From positions 62,001 through 126,000 of the forward strand of contig NZ_JASISQ010000001.1 of the NCBI RefSeq assembly GCF_030063205.1: a stretch of DNA of 64,000 nucleotides, read 5' to 3'. The translations under genes were made by a program, and so were the position numbers. Source of the stretch: Arthrobacter antibioticus (GTDB taxonomy: Bacteria > Actinomycetota > Actinomycetes > Actinomycetales > Micrococcaceae). This document shows positions 51,235-61,124 of this stretch, piece by piece; position 1 is the stretch's first letter, and each line of letters starts with the position of its first letter. The notes under the pieces are model-generated. The model saw only the letters and a list, made by a program, of their open reading frames with translations, had not been told where the DNA came from and ran no database searches.

Positions 51235-53295
51235 GTGGCAGATCCAGCAAGCTACCGGCCGAAGCCGGGCGAAATTCCCACGGACCCCGGCGTTTACAGG
51301 TTCCGTGACGAACATGGGCGCATTATCTATGTTGGCAAGGCAAAGAATCTCCGATCTCGGCTGAACTCCTATTTTGCCAATCCTGCCTCGCTCCTGCCCA
51401 AAACGTATGCGATGGTCCATCACGCGGCAAGCGTGCAATGGACGATTGTTGGCAGTGAGCTTGAAGCGCTCCAGCTTGAATACACGTGGATCAAAGAATT
51501 CACGCCCCGCTACAACCTTGCATTCAGGGACGATAAAAGTTACCCCTACCTTGCCGTGTCCATGAGCGAGAAGTTCCCCCGGGTCCAGGTCATGCGCGGG
51601 GAACGCCGCAAAGGTACCAAGTACTTTGGCCCGTACACCGCCGGGGCCATCCGCGAGACCATGGACACGCTACTACGGGTATTCCCTGTTCGCAGTTGCA
51701 GTGTGGGTGTGCTGCGCCGTGCAGAGCGCAGCGGCCGGCCGTGTCTGCTGGGCTACATAGACAAATGTGCGGCGCCATGTGTGGGGCGCATCAGTATTGA
51801 GGAGCATAAGGACCTGGCCCAGGATTTTTGCGACTTCATGGGCGGTGAGGCCAAACGATTTATTGTCACGCTTGAAAAGAGAATGAGCGCCGCAGTCGCT
51901 GAACTTGATTATGAGCAGGCGGCCCGGGTGCGGGATGACATCATCGCTTTGCGGAAAGTATTCGAGCGTAACGCCGTGGTACTGACAGAAGACACCAACG
52001 CTGACATTTTCGCCGTGGAGCAGGATGATCTTGAAGCAGCCGTGCAGGTGTTTCACGTCCGTGGCGGCAGGATCCGGGGCCAGCGCGGCTGGGTTGTGGA
52101 GAAGGTGGAGGACGCCTCTGACGCCGAATTGTGGGAGCACCTTATGCAGCAGGTATATGGTGGCGAAGAGTCGCAATCAGACGCGATTCCCCGGCAAATC
52201 CTGGTACCGGAACTCCCTGCAAACCACGAATATCTCTCCCAGTGGCTTGCGGGATTGCGCCAAGGCAGTGTTTCCATCAAGGTGCCCCAACGCGGTGAGA
52301 AAGCGGCGCTGATGGATACAGTTCAAGCTAATGCGCGCCAATCCATGATCCTGCATAAGTCCCGCCGCGCAGGTGACCTGACTACCCGGTCATTGGCTCT
52401 GCAAGAACTCCAGGAAGCTCTTGATCTGCCCATGCCGCTACTGCGCATTGAGTGCTACGACATTTCGCATGTGCAAGGAACCAACGTGGTTGCTTCCATG
52501 GTTGTCGTGGAGGATGGGCTGGCGAAGAAAAGCGAATACCGCAAATTCGCCATCACCGGTGATGCTGCCATAGATGACACCGCGTCCATGTACGACGTCA
52601 TCACTAGACGCTTCCGGAATTACTTGAACGAGAAAGAGGCCCGGGCGCAAACCGTGAGCTTAAGCGGTGAAATTGTTGCTCGGCCCGCCTTGATCACTGC
52701 GGGCAATGGTGTTGGTACTGACGTTGTTGGCACTGATGTTGATGCTGAGCCCACCGAACTGCCGAAATCTAAGTTCGCCTACCCGCCCAACTTGGTAGTG
52801 GTCGACGGCGGTGTACCCCAAGTTAACGCTGCCGCGCGGGCCCTAGCGGATCTTGGCATTGACGACGTAGCAGTAGTCGGCCTGGCGAAACGGTTGGAAG
52901 AGGTATGGGTGCCCGAAAGTGACTTCCCGGTGATCCTTCCACGATCCTCGGAAGGGCTGTATCTGCTCCAACGCATCCGTGATGAAGCCCACCGTTTTGC
53001 TATTACTTTCCATCGGGCCAAAAGAGGCAAAGCGATGATTGCCTCGGTTCTTGACACTGTCCCTGGTCTGGGAGCCGCAAAACAAAAGACCCTTCTGGCT
53101 CATTTTGGTTCTCTCAAGAAGGTTCGGGCCGCGACAGTGGCAGAGCTAGAGCAGGCCAAAGGTGTGGGTCCGGTTTTGGCCCAGGCTATTTACGAGAGCC
53201 TGCATGGTCCGGCCCAGACCCCAGACGGCGAGGACCCGCCCATTTCGGAGGCCGCCCCGGCCATCAATATGACCACGGGCGAGATTCTTGACTAG
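51235..53295 (+). CDS. uvrC: UvrABC system protein C (excinuclease nuclease subunit)
   Basis: This is a 686-aa UvrC. The GIY-YIG nuclease domain (GVYRFRDEHGRIIYVGKAKNLRSRL, 19-43) makes the 3' incision. A UVR domain (~205-240, MSAAVAELDYEQAARVRDDI) binds UvrB. The RNase H-like nuclease with IECYDISHVQGTNVVASMVV and VVDGGVPQVNAA makes the 5' incision, and tandem helix-hairpin-helix motifs end the protein (VPGLGAAKQKTLLAHFGS). A Gly/Thr/Val/Asp-rich insertion lies at ~495-508. The start is a GTG, probably leaderless. Confidence 0.96.
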   Translation: MADPASYRPKPGEIPTDPGVYRFRDEHGRIIYVGKAKNLRSRLNSYFANPASLLPKTYAMVHHAASVQWTIVGSELEALQLEYTWIKEFTPRYNLAFRDDKSYPYLAVSMSEKFPRVQVMRGERRKGTKYFGPYTAGAIRETMDTLLRVFPVRSCSVGVLRRAERSGRPCLLGYIDKCAAPCVGRISIEEHKDLAQDFCDFMGGEAKRFIVTLEKRMSAAVAELDYEQAARVRDDIIALRKVFERNAVVLTEDTNADIFAVEQDDLEAAVQVFHVRGGRIRGQRGWVVEKVEDASDAELWEHLMQQVYGGEESQSDAIPRQILVPELPANHEYLSQWLAGLRQGSVSIKVPQRGEKAALMDTVQANARQSMILHKSRRAGDLTTRSLALQELQEALDLPMPLLRIECYDISHVQGTNVVASMVVVEDGLAKKSEYRKFAITGDAAIDDTASMYDVITRRFRNYLNEKEARAQTVSLSGEIVARPALITAGNGVGTDVVGTDVDAEPTELPKSKFAYPPNLVVVDGGVPQVNAAARALADLGIDDVAVVGLAKRLEEVWVPESDFPVILPRSSEGLYLLQRIRDEAHRFAITFHRAKRGKAMIASVLDTVPGLGAAKQKTLLAHFGSLKKVRAATVAELEQAKGVGPVLAQAIYESLHGPAQTPDGEDPPISEAAPAINMTTGEILD

Positions 53296-53297
53296 TT

Positions 53298-53456
53298 CCC
53301 TCCCCACAACCCGCTTCGCGCGTTCGGGGCCCCACGGCCGCTAGCGCCCAGCACCCTCCCCACAACCCGCTTCGCGCGTTCGGGGCCCCACGGCCGCTAG
53401 CGCCCAGCACCCTCCCCACAACCCGCTTCGCGCGTTCGGGGCCCCACGGCCGCTAG
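53298..53456. repeat. 56-bp perfect tandem repeat, 2.8 copies
   Basis: Copies at 53298-53353 and 53354-53409 are identical; a third copy is exact for 47 bp (53410-53456) and then diverges. Each unit begins CCCTCCCCACAACCCGCTTC and includes the palindromes GGGGCCCC and CGGCCG. The array starts 2 bp after the uvrC stop and ends about 70 bp before rapZ. Confidence 0.95.
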
Positions 53457-53527
53457 GCTTAGACCGTAGACGTTGTGGGGGCCAAGGACGCCCCCGAGTC
53501 CAAGCCAGCAACTGACAGGGAAACGCA

Positions 53528-54451
53528 ATGACAGAACAGCAAGAACCCACCAACTCAAGCAACGACGCGTTGACCCCTATCAAGCCGGTCGAAGCCGAAC
53601 TGCTGGTGGTCACCGGTATGTCTGGGGCGGGCCGCAGCACGGCCGCTAACGCCTTGGAAGACCATGGCTGGTATGTCATTGAGAACCTCCCACCACAGAT
53701 GCTCGGTACTCTCGCTGAGCTGGTTTCACGCATGCCGGCTGCACTGCCCAAGCTGGCTGTAGTGGTTGATGTCAGGGGCAAGGCACTGTTTGCCGATATC
53801 CGTGAGTCTCTCAATGCTCTCTCCGCCGCGGGGGTGGCCTACCGGGTACTTTTCCTTGACGCCAGTGATGACACTCTTGTTCGCCGTTTCGAGCAGGGGA
53901 GACGTCCGCACCCGCTGCAACAGGACGGGCGTATCCTTGACGGCATCGCCGCCGAACGCTTGCTGCTGGCTGAAATGAAGAGCCAAGCCGAGATGGTCCT
54001 TGACACTTCAACCATGAACGTCCACCAGCTCGGCACCGCCGTAACCGAACTCTTCTCAGAATCCGGTCCCGTAGTGCTCAGCCTGACGATCATGAGTTTT
54101 GGCTTCAAGTACGGGTTGCCAGTAGATGCAAACTACGTGGCAGACGTTCGTTTTATTCCCAACCCGCACTGGATCCCCCTGCTCAGACCATTAACGGGAC
54201 AGGACGAAGCCGTCAGTAACTTTGTGCTTAACGACAACGGCGCGGCCGACTTCGTTGACCGCTATGTCCATGCCCTGGAACCGGTTTTGGACGGTTACCG
54301 TCGGGAAAACAAGCATTATGCAACTATTGCTGTTGGCTGCACCGGCGGCAAACACCGTTCTGTTGCCGTCGCCATTGAACTGGCCAAACGATTGAGTCAG
54401 TTACCGCGGGTCACCACCAGCATTCGGCACCGGGACTTGGGCCGGGAGTAG
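53528..54451 (+). CDS. rapZ: RNase adapter/nucleotide-binding protein RapZ
   Basis: This 307-aa protein has Walker [17 protein letters not shown] (~30-45) and the C-terminal [22 protein letters not shown] block that defines RapZ/YvcJ. In Gammaproteobacteria RapZ controls GlcN-6-P synthesis through small RNAs; in actinobacteria the binding partner is unknown. It starts a conserved three-gene group with yvcK (2-bp gap) and whiA. It is transcribed just downstream of the 56-bp repeat array. Confidence 0.93.
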   Translation: MTEQQEPTNSSNDALTPIKPVEAELLVVTGMSGAGRSTAANALEDHGWYVIENLPPQMLGTLAELVSRMPAALPKLAVVVDVRGKALFADIRESLNALSAAGVAYRVLFLDASDDTLVRRFEQGRRPHPLQQDGRILDGIAAERLLLAEMKSQAEMVLDTSTMNVHQLGTAVTELFSESGPVVLSLTIMSFGFKYGLPVDANYVADVRFIPNPHWIPLLRPLTGQDEAVSNFVLNDNGAADFVDRYVHALEPVLDGYRRENKHYATIAVGCTGGKHRSVAVAIELAKRLSQLPRVTTSIRHRDLGRE

Positions 54452-54453
54452 TC

Positions 54454-55449
54454 GTGTATACCGGAATTCTGCCGATCGTTCCGACGGCCTCTAAACTAAC
54501 CAGCCCTGAGGCGGAGCTCCGCGTTGCCGCCCTCGGTGGAGGGCACGGTCTCGCCGCTTCGCTCTCGGCCCTGCGCCTGCTCACAGGCAATGTCACAGCC
54601 GTTGTCACGGTTGCGGACGACGGCGGCTCATCCGGCCGTCTGCGCGAGGAGTTGGGTGTCTTACCGCCCGGGGACCTGCGCATGGCCCTCTCAGCACTGT
54701 GTGATGACACCGATTGGGGCAGGACCTGGCGCGACGTCATGCAACATCGCTTCACCTCCCGCGAAGGTGTCACAGGTTCGTTGGACAATCATGCGCTGGG
54801 TAATCTCCTCATTGTCACGCTGTGGGAGCTACTCGGCGATACGGTAGCTGGTCTGCGCTGGGCCGGGGCTTTGCTCGGTGCGCGCGGGGAAGTGCTGCCG
54901 ATGGCGAGCATCCCACTGACAATTGAAGGCAATGTCAAAAATAACGGCACCCCGGGTCTGCTGATCAGGGGCCAGTCGTTACTGGCCAAGGCTGGGGAAC
55001 TTGAAAATGTGCGGCTGGTTCCTGAAAATGCGCCGGCGTGCGCTGAGGCGGTTGCAGCCATCCACAACGCGGACTGGGTAGTCCTTGGACCAGGCTCGTG
55101 GTACACCTCGGTGCTGCCTCACCTGCTCCTGCCACAAATGCGAGAAGCACTGTGCACGACAAAAGCTAAACGGCTGCTTACTATGAACCTAGATGTGAAC
55201 GATCTGGAGGCGACTGGCATGAATGCCGCAGATCACTTACATGTAATTTCCCGTTATGCTCCAGAATTCACAGTGGACGTCGTGTTGGCCGATCCGCAGT
55301 CGATTGCCGATGTTGGTGAATTCACAAAAGCGGCCGCAATGATTGGTGCAGAGGTGGTGTTCGGTATGGTTGGAACTTCCGGCGGGCCCCCCGTCCATGA
55401 CCCGCTGCGGCTGGCAGCGGCATACCGGGATATTTTTGGGGACCACTAA
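54454..55449 (+). CDS. yvcK: YvcK/CofD-like protein (UDP-sugar-binding gluconeogenesis factor)
   Basis: This is a 331-aa YvcK-family protein with AALGGGHGLAASLSALR, VTVADDGGSSGRLREELGVLPPGDLRMALSAL, and the NVKNNGTPGL and GPGSWYTSVLPHLLLP motifs. YvcK (CuvA in mycobacteria) binds UDP-GlcNAc-type nucleotide sugars and links carbon source to cell-wall synthesis. The GTG start has GGGAG upstream. It is tightly linked to rapZ and whiA. Confidence 0.93.
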   Translation: MYTGILPIVPTASKLTSPEAELRVAALGGGHGLAASLSALRLLTGNVTAVVTVADDGGSSGRLREELGVLPPGDLRMALSALCDDTDWGRTWRDVMQHRFTSREGVTGSLDNHALGNLLIVTLWELLGDTVAGLRWAGALLGARGEVLPMASIPLTIEGNVKNNGTPGLLIRGQSLLAKAGELENVRLVPENAPACAEAVAAIHNADWVVLGPGSWYTSVLPHLLLPQMREALCTTKAKRLLTMNLDVNDLEATGMNAADHLHVISRYAPEFTVDVVLADPQSIADVGEFTKAAAMIGAEVVFGMVGTSGGPPVHDPLRLAAAYRDIFGDH

Positions 55450-55474
55450 CGTACGTGAGAGTGAAGGCTGAAAC

Positions 55475-56455
55475 ATGGCGCTGACAGCAGCCGTAAAAGA
55501 GGAATTGTCCAGACTTGATGTCAAGAAGTCCTCGGTGCGTAAGGCTGAGGTATCGGCGCTGCTCCGTTTTGCCGGAGGGCTGCACATCATTTCCGGCCGC
55601 ATTGTGATTGAAGCTGAGGTCGATGCAGCAGCAACAGCTAGGCGTCTGCGGGCGGCAATCGCTGAAATGTACGGACACCAAAGTGAGATCGTTGTTGTTT
55701 CCGGGGGCGGCTTACGACGCGGCAGCCGGTACGTTGTGCGCGTGGTTCGCGATGGTGAAGCACTGGCCCGCCAGAGTGGACTCTTAGATGGCCGTGGACG
55801 TCCTGTCCGCGGACTGCCTTCGGCCGTTGTCAACGGTTCGACGGCGGACGCCGAGGCAGTATGGCGTGGCGCTTTCTTAGCTCACGGCTCATTGACCGAA
55901 CCGGGCCGTTCCTCAGCTTTGGAGGTCACCTGCCCGGGCCCCGAAGCGGCACTAGCCCTGGTGGGAGCGGCCCGGCGTCTGGATATCGCCGCCAAAGCTC
56001 GTGATGTACGCGGCGTTGACAGAGTTGTCATCCGTGATGGTGACACCATTGCCGCACTGCTTGTGCGCATGGGAGCCCACGACACTTTCCTTGTGTGGGA
56101 AGAACGCCGCATGCGCAAGGAAGTGCGCGCAACAGCAAACCGACTGGCAAATTTTGATGACGCAAATCTGCGTCGTTCGGCACAGGCGGCTGTCGCCGCC
56201 GGTGCAAGGGTGGAGCGTGCCCTTGAGATCCTTGGCGAGGACGTGCCAGACCACCTCAAATATGCGGGCGCGTTACGCGTTGCGCATAAGCAGGCCAGTC
56301 TGGATGAGCTCGGGCGGTTGGCCGATCCACCCCTCACCAAGGACGCTATCGCCGGGCGCATCCGCCGGCTGCTGGCCATGGCAGATAAGAAAGCCAAAGA
56401 TATGGGCATACCTGGGACTGAGTCGAGTATCACTTTCGACATGCTCGATGGCTAA
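55475..56455 (+). CDS. whiA: DNA-binding protein WhiA
   Basis: This 326-aa WhiA has the N-terminal LAGLIDADG-like homing-endonuclease fold, inactive as a nuclease ([37 protein letters not shown]), and a C-terminal HTH ([34 protein letters not shown]). In actinobacteria it works with WhiB to activate division genes such as ftsZ and ftsK; in non-sporulating genera it affects cell division. Third gene of the rapZ-yvcK-whiA cluster, 25 bp after yvcK. Confidence 0.96.
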   Translation: MALTAAVKEELSRLDVKKSSVRKAEVSALLRFAGGLHIISGRIVIEAEVDAAATARRLRAAIAEMYGHQSEIVVVSGGGLRRGSRYVVRVVRDGEALARQSGLLDGRGRPVRGLPSAVVNGSTADAEAVWRGAFLAHGSLTEPGRSSALEVTCPGPEAALALVGAARRLDIAAKARDVRGVDRVVIRDGDTIAALLVRMGAHDTFLVWEERRMRKEVRATANRLANFDDANLRRSAQAAVAAGARVERALEILGEDVPDHLKYAGALRVAHKQASLDELGRLADPPLTKDAIAGRIRRLLAMADKKAKDMGIPGTESSITFDMLDG

Positions 56456-56563
56456 AGTGCCTAGTATGGAAGTATAGAGAAGAAGAACCGCCAGAAACGG
56501 TGGCTTTTCCTTGCCGGATATCCACTGCCGGCAACAACACAGAAGAATCGCAATGGAGGAACC

Positions 56564-57187
56564 GTGACCAAGTACACACTTCCAGAACTCAGCTATGACT
56601 ATGCTGCTCTGGAGCCCAATATTTCCGCCCGCATCATGGAATTGCACCACGGCAAGCACCACGCGGCCTATGTTGCTGGTGCAAACACCGCACTGGAGCA
56701 GCTCGCCGAAGCACGCGAAAGCAACAACTTCGCTAACGTTGCCAAGTACTCCAAGGACTTGGCATTCAACTTGGGTGGGCACACAAACCACTCAATCTTC
56801 TGGAACAACCTTTCCCCCGAAGGCGGCGACAAGCCAGAAGGTGAATTGGCTGCAGCCATTGACGATGCTTTTGGTTCCTTTGACGCTTTCCGTGCACATT
56901 TCACGGCAGCAGCCATGGGTATCCAGGGCTCCGGCTGGGCGTTACTTTCCTTTGAAGGCCTCGGCGGCAATATCATCATTGAGCAGATGTTCGATCAGCA
57001 GGGCAACATTCCTGTAGCAACCACGCCGTTGCTCATGCTCGACATGTGGGAGCACGCTTTCTACCTTGACTACGTCAACGTAAAGGCTGACTACGTCAAG
57101 GCTTTTTGGAACATCGTCAACTGGGCTGACGTCGCCAAGCGCTTCGCCGCGGCCCAGGCAAACGCTACCTCGCTGATCCTGCCTTAA
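56564..57187 (+). CDS. sodA: Superoxide dismutase (Fe/Mn)
   Basis: This is a 207-aa Fe/Mn SOD. The four metal ligands are visible: His in [11 protein letters not shown], His in [13 protein letters not shown], and Asp and His in [24 protein letters not shown]. Gly and Gln context ([14 protein letters not shown]) fits the Mn form, but the metal cannot be assigned reliably. It dismutates superoxide in the cytoplasm. The start is a GTG with GGAGGAA. Between it and gap lies a GC-rich hairpin terminator. Confidence 0.94.
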   Translation: MTKYTLPELSYDYAALEPNISARIMELHHGKHHAAYVAGANTALEQLAEARESNNFANVAKYSKDLAFNLGGHTNHSIFWNNLSPEGGDKPEGELAAAIDDAFGSFDAFRAHFTAAAMGIQGSGWALLSFEGLGGNIIIEQMFDQQGNIPVATTPLLMLDMWEHAFYLDYVNVKADYVKAFWNIVNWADVAKRFAAAQANATSLILP

Positions 57188-57253
57188 CCAGCAGCTCCAG
57201 CAGATCAAATAAGAGAGTTCTCGCAAGAGTACTTGTTTGACCAGCATATGGAC

Positions 57254-57282
57254 GCCCGCCCCGTGGAATTTCCGGGGCGGGC
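57254..57282 (+). terminator. sodA: sodA terminator hairpin
   Basis: GCCCGCCCC (57254-57262) pairs with GGGGCGGGC (57274-57282) around an 11-nt loop, 66 nt after the sodA stop. No T-run follows. Confidence 0.7.
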
Positions 57283-57370
57283 ACCTTGGAACGTAATATA
57301 GATCACGGCGCTTTCTTCTCGAACTGCGCCCATGCAAGAATCTCTGCCCAACGTCGTGCGGGAAACAATG

Positions 57371-57415
57371 GTTGAAGGTGACCTTCAACTTGACTACGTG
57401 TGTTCGTCAGAACAC
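57371..57415. promoter_or_regulatory. Two adjacent perfect palindromes in the gap leader
   Basis: GTTGAAGGT-G-ACCTTCAAC (57371-57389) and GTGTTC-GTCA-GAACAC (57400-57415) are each perfect inverted repeats. The second ends just before the AAAGGAGAG ribosome-binding site of gap. They could be operators or leader hairpins. Confidence 0.5.
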
Positions 57416-57430
57416 AAAGGAGAGAACTAA

Positions 57431-58438
<1,008 letters not shown>

Positions 58439-58448
58439 GGACTAAATA

Positions 58449-59687
58449 ATGACACTTCACACCCTCAGCGAGCTCATCGATGAAGGTGTCCGCGGGCGGT
58501 ACGTTCTTGTCAGAAGTGACCTGAACGTGCCGCTCGACGGCTCTAACGTCAGTGATGATGGACGCATCAAAGCATCCCTGCCCGTCATTACTGCACTGGC
58601 CGACGCCGGTGCCCGTGTCCTCGTGGCCGCCCACCTGGGGCGTCCCAAGGGAGCCCCTGAAGCCAAGTACTCCCTGGCTCCGGCGGTTGCACGGCTGGCA
58701 GAGTTGGCACCCGGGCTGCATGCAACCCTCGCCGCTGACACGACCGGACCAGCCGCGAAAGCAGCTGCGGCGTCTTTGGTGGACGGTTCAGTGGTGGTGT
58801 TGGAGAACGTGCGCTTTGATGCGCGCGAAACATCCAAAGACGACGCCGACCGGGCGGCTTTCGCCGCAGAGCTCGCTGCCTTGACCGGTACGAACGGCGC
58901 CTACGTGGATGATGCTTTTGGCGCTGTGCACCGTAAACATGCAAGCGTCTATGACATTGCCAAAGCGTTGCCGTCCTACCAGGGTGACCTGGTGCGCACG
59001 GAATTGGAGGTGTTGCGCAAGCTCACCACCGAATCCGAACGCCCCTATGTTGTAGTTCTGGGTGGGTCTAAGGTCTCGGACAAACTAGCCGTCATTGATA
59101 ATTTGATCGGTAAGGCGGATTCCATCCTGGTCGGTGGTGGCATGTTGTTCACCTTTCTGGCCGCCCAAGGCTACAAAGTAGGCGCATCGTTGCTTGAAAG
59201 CGATCAGATCCCTGTTGTACAGGATTACTTGGCTCGTGCCGAGGCTGCTGGTACCCGTTTTGTGCTTCCCACAGACGTTGTTGTAGCAGCGAGTTTTTCT
59301 GGCGATGCAGCCCATGAGGTTGTTGCCGCAGACGTCATGGAAGATAGTAGTTTTGGTGCAACGGGCCTCGGCCTTGATATTGGTCCGCTTTCCGGTGCGG
59401 CTTTTGCCGAGGCGATAGCAGGAGCAAAAACAGTGTTCTGGAACGGCCCGATGGGTGTCTTTGAGTTCGCCGCTTTTGCCGAAGGTACCCGGACTGTTGC
59501 CGGAGCCCTCAGTGCAAACAGCAGCAACGGTGGCTTCACTGTAGTTGGTGGCGGTGACTCAGCTTCGGCGGTAAGATCGCTGGGCTTTGCCGATGAGGCA
59601 TTTGGTCATATTTCAACCGGTGGAGGTGCAAGTCTTGAGTACCTTGAAGGCAAGGAACTGCCTGGCTTGAGCGCGCTAGACCGCTAA
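58449..59687 (+). CDS. pgk: Phosphoglycerate kinase
   Basis: This 412-aa PGK has RSDLNVPLDG near residue 24, AHLGRPKG, the YVDDAFGAVHRKHASVYDIAK segment, and the C-terminal nucleotide-binding FTVVGGGDSASAVRSLGF and ISTGGGASLEYLEGKELPGL. It transfers phosphate from 1,3-bisphosphoglycerate to ADP. It is cotranscribed with gap, and a clear intrinsic terminator follows it. Confidence 0.97.
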   Translation: MTLHTLSELIDEGVRGRYVLVRSDLNVPLDGSNVSDDGRIKASLPVITALADAGARVLVAAHLGRPKGAPEAKYSLAPAVARLAELAPGLHATLAADTTGPAAKAAAASLVDGSVVVLENVRFDARETSKDDADRAAFAAELAALTGTNGAYVDDAFGAVHRKHASVYDIAKALPSYQGDLVRTELEVLRKLTTESERPYVVVLGGSKVSDKLAVIDNLIGKADSILVGGGMLFTFLAAQGYKVGASLLESDQIPVVQDYLARAEAAGTRFVLPTDVVVAASFSGDAAHEVVAADVMEDSSFGATGLGLDIGPLSGAAFAEAIAGAKTVFWNGPMGVFEFAAFAEGTRTVAGALSANSSNGGFTVVGGGDSASAVRSLGFADEAFGHISTGGGASLEYLEGKELPGLSALDR

Positions 59688-59694
59688 GTGCCCA

Positions 59695-59729
59695 AGGTGG
59701 CGGCAGGGAAATCCTGCCGCCACCTTTTT
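59695..59729 (+). terminator. pgk: Intrinsic (rho-independent) terminator after pgk
   Basis: AGGTGGCGGCAGG (59695-59707) pairs with CCTGCCGCCACCT (59713-59725) around a 5-nt loop, followed by a T-run (59725-59729). It is the most canonical terminator in the window and separates gap-pgk from tpiA. Confidence 0.92.
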
Positions 59730-59821
59730 GCCGGGTTTCCAGTGCCGGATTCTCCGCAGAAAGATATTCAGCTTTGATTTGAAACAGCATTGCCTCACGT
59801 GATGCAAGAAAAGAGAGAACG

Positions 59822-60637
59822 ATGACAACATCGACCAACGGCAGTTTTGACCGGACACCGCTGATTGCAGGAAACTGGAAGATGAACATGGACCATGTCC
59901 AGGGCATCACCTTGCTGCAGAAACTCGCATGGACACTCTCCGATGCCCGCCACGACTTCGGCCGGGTGGAAGTTGCTGTCTTCCCACCCTTCACTGATCT
60001 GCGTGGTGTGCAAACACTCGTCCAGGGCGACAAGCTCAAGCTGGTCTATGGTGGCCAGGATCTTTCCGATCAAGATTCAGGTGCCTACACAGGCGATATC
60101 TCTGGTGCGTTCCTGAACAAACTCGGCTGTGCTTTCGTCTTAGTGGGACACAGCGAACGCCGCAGCATTCATGGTGAGAGCGATGAGCTGCTCAACGCCA
60201 AGGTCAAAGCTGCATACCGCAACGAAGTGACACCTGTGCTGTGTGCAGGTGAAGGCCTGGAAATCCGCAAGGCTGGAACCCATGTTGAGCACACCCTCGA
60301 ACAGGTGCGTGGTGGCGTTGCAGGGTTAACGCCCGAGCAGGCAGCCACTCTCGTCATTGCCTACGAACCCGTCTGGGCCATTGGAACGGGCGAAGTTGCC
60401 GGGCCAGAAGACGCTCAAGAGATGTGTGCGGCAATTCGGGCTGAGCTGGCTGAACTCTTTGATACCGAGACAGCAGCAAAAACCCGTTTGCTCTACGGTG
60501 GTTCGGTAAAGTCAAGCAACGTTGGGGCCATCATGGCCGAACGCGACGTAGATGGTGTTCTTGTCGGTGGCGCTAGCTTGGACGCGGGCGAATTCGCCAG
60601 CATCGCACGTTTCGAAAATCACCTGGTCACCAAGTAG
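59822..60637 (+). CDS. tpiA: Triose-phosphate isomerase
   Basis: This 271-aa TIM-barrel enzyme has the N-terminal IAGNWKMN (catalytic Lys), electrophilic His in [14 protein letters not shown], and the base Glu in [16 protein letters not shown]. It interconverts dihydroxyacetone phosphate and glyceraldehyde-3-phosphate. Ribosome-binding site AAAGAGAG. It lies 134 bp after pgk beyond an intrinsic terminator, so it may have its own promoter. Confidence 0.97.
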   Translation: MTTSTNGSFDRTPLIAGNWKMNMDHVQGITLLQKLAWTLSDARHDFGRVEVAVFPPFTDLRGVQTLVQGDKLKLVYGGQDLSDQDSGAYTGDISGAFLNKLGCAFVLVGHSERRSIHGESDELLNAKVKAAYRNEVTPVLCAGEGLEIRKAGTHVEHTLEQVRGGVAGLTPEQAATLVIAYEPVWAIGTGEVAGPEDAQEMCAAIRAELAELFDTETAAKTRLLYGGSVKSSNVGAIMAERDVDGVLVGGASLDAGEFASIARFENHLVTK

Positions 60638-60776
60638 CTTCATTGAAGTCTCTGGCCGTGTCCATTGGTCATGTACCGCCGTGGCCGACTAGACTTGACT
60701 GCGGACCTGCCTGCAACTGAACGCTGCGGCAATGTCTCGAACGCAAACACTTATTTACCATGCTGAAAGGCCACTC

Positions 60777-61031
60777 GTGGAAACACTTCAAATCGCCCTG
60801 CAGATCCTTCTGGGTGTCACCAGCTTGCTGCTGACCTTGTTGATCTTGCTGCATAAGGGCCGTGGTGGCGGTCTTTCCGACATGTTTGGTGGCGGCATGA
60901 GCTCCAACCTTGGCTCATCCGGTGTGGCAGAACGGAACCTGAACCGATTCACAGTGGTTCTAGGCATTGTCTGGGGTGCTGTCATCATCGGCTTGGGCCT
61001 GATCATGTCATACGGCAACATCGGCGTCTAA
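60777..61031 (+). CDS. secG: Preprotein translocase subunit SecG
   Basis: This 84-aa SecG starts at the GTG at 60777 with AAAGG 6 nt upstream. It has two membrane helices, the conserved LLILLHKGRGGGLSDMFGGG loop, and the NRFTVVLGIVWG second helix. SecG stimulates SecYE protein export. It is downstream of tpiA, a linkage common in actinobacteria. A bidirectional terminator follows. Confidence 0.94.
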   Translation: METLQIALQILLGVTSLLLTLLILLHKGRGGGLSDMFGGGMSSNLGSSGVAERNLNRFTVVLGIVWGAVIIGLGLIMSYGNIGV

Positions 61032-61052
61032 GCAGTACGTTGTTTCCAGAAT

Positions 61053-61096
61053 AAAGAAGTGGCCCGTCAAGCTTTCGCTTGGTGGGCCACTTCTTT
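61053..61096. terminator. Bidirectional terminator between secG and pgl
   Basis: AAAGAAGTGGCCC (61053-61065) pairs perfectly with GGGCCACTTCTTT (61084-61096). The stem continues inward to a TTTC loop through two wobble pairs. A-runs and T-runs flank it on both strands, fitting termination of both convergent operons. Confidence 0.9.
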
Positions 61097-61124
61097 AGTG
61101 GGGCTCTACCTCGGTAAAAAGTGG

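Noticed and set aside
53298-53456. CRISPR array
   Set aside because: The 56-bp units are directly adjacent with no variable spacers, and no cas genes are present.
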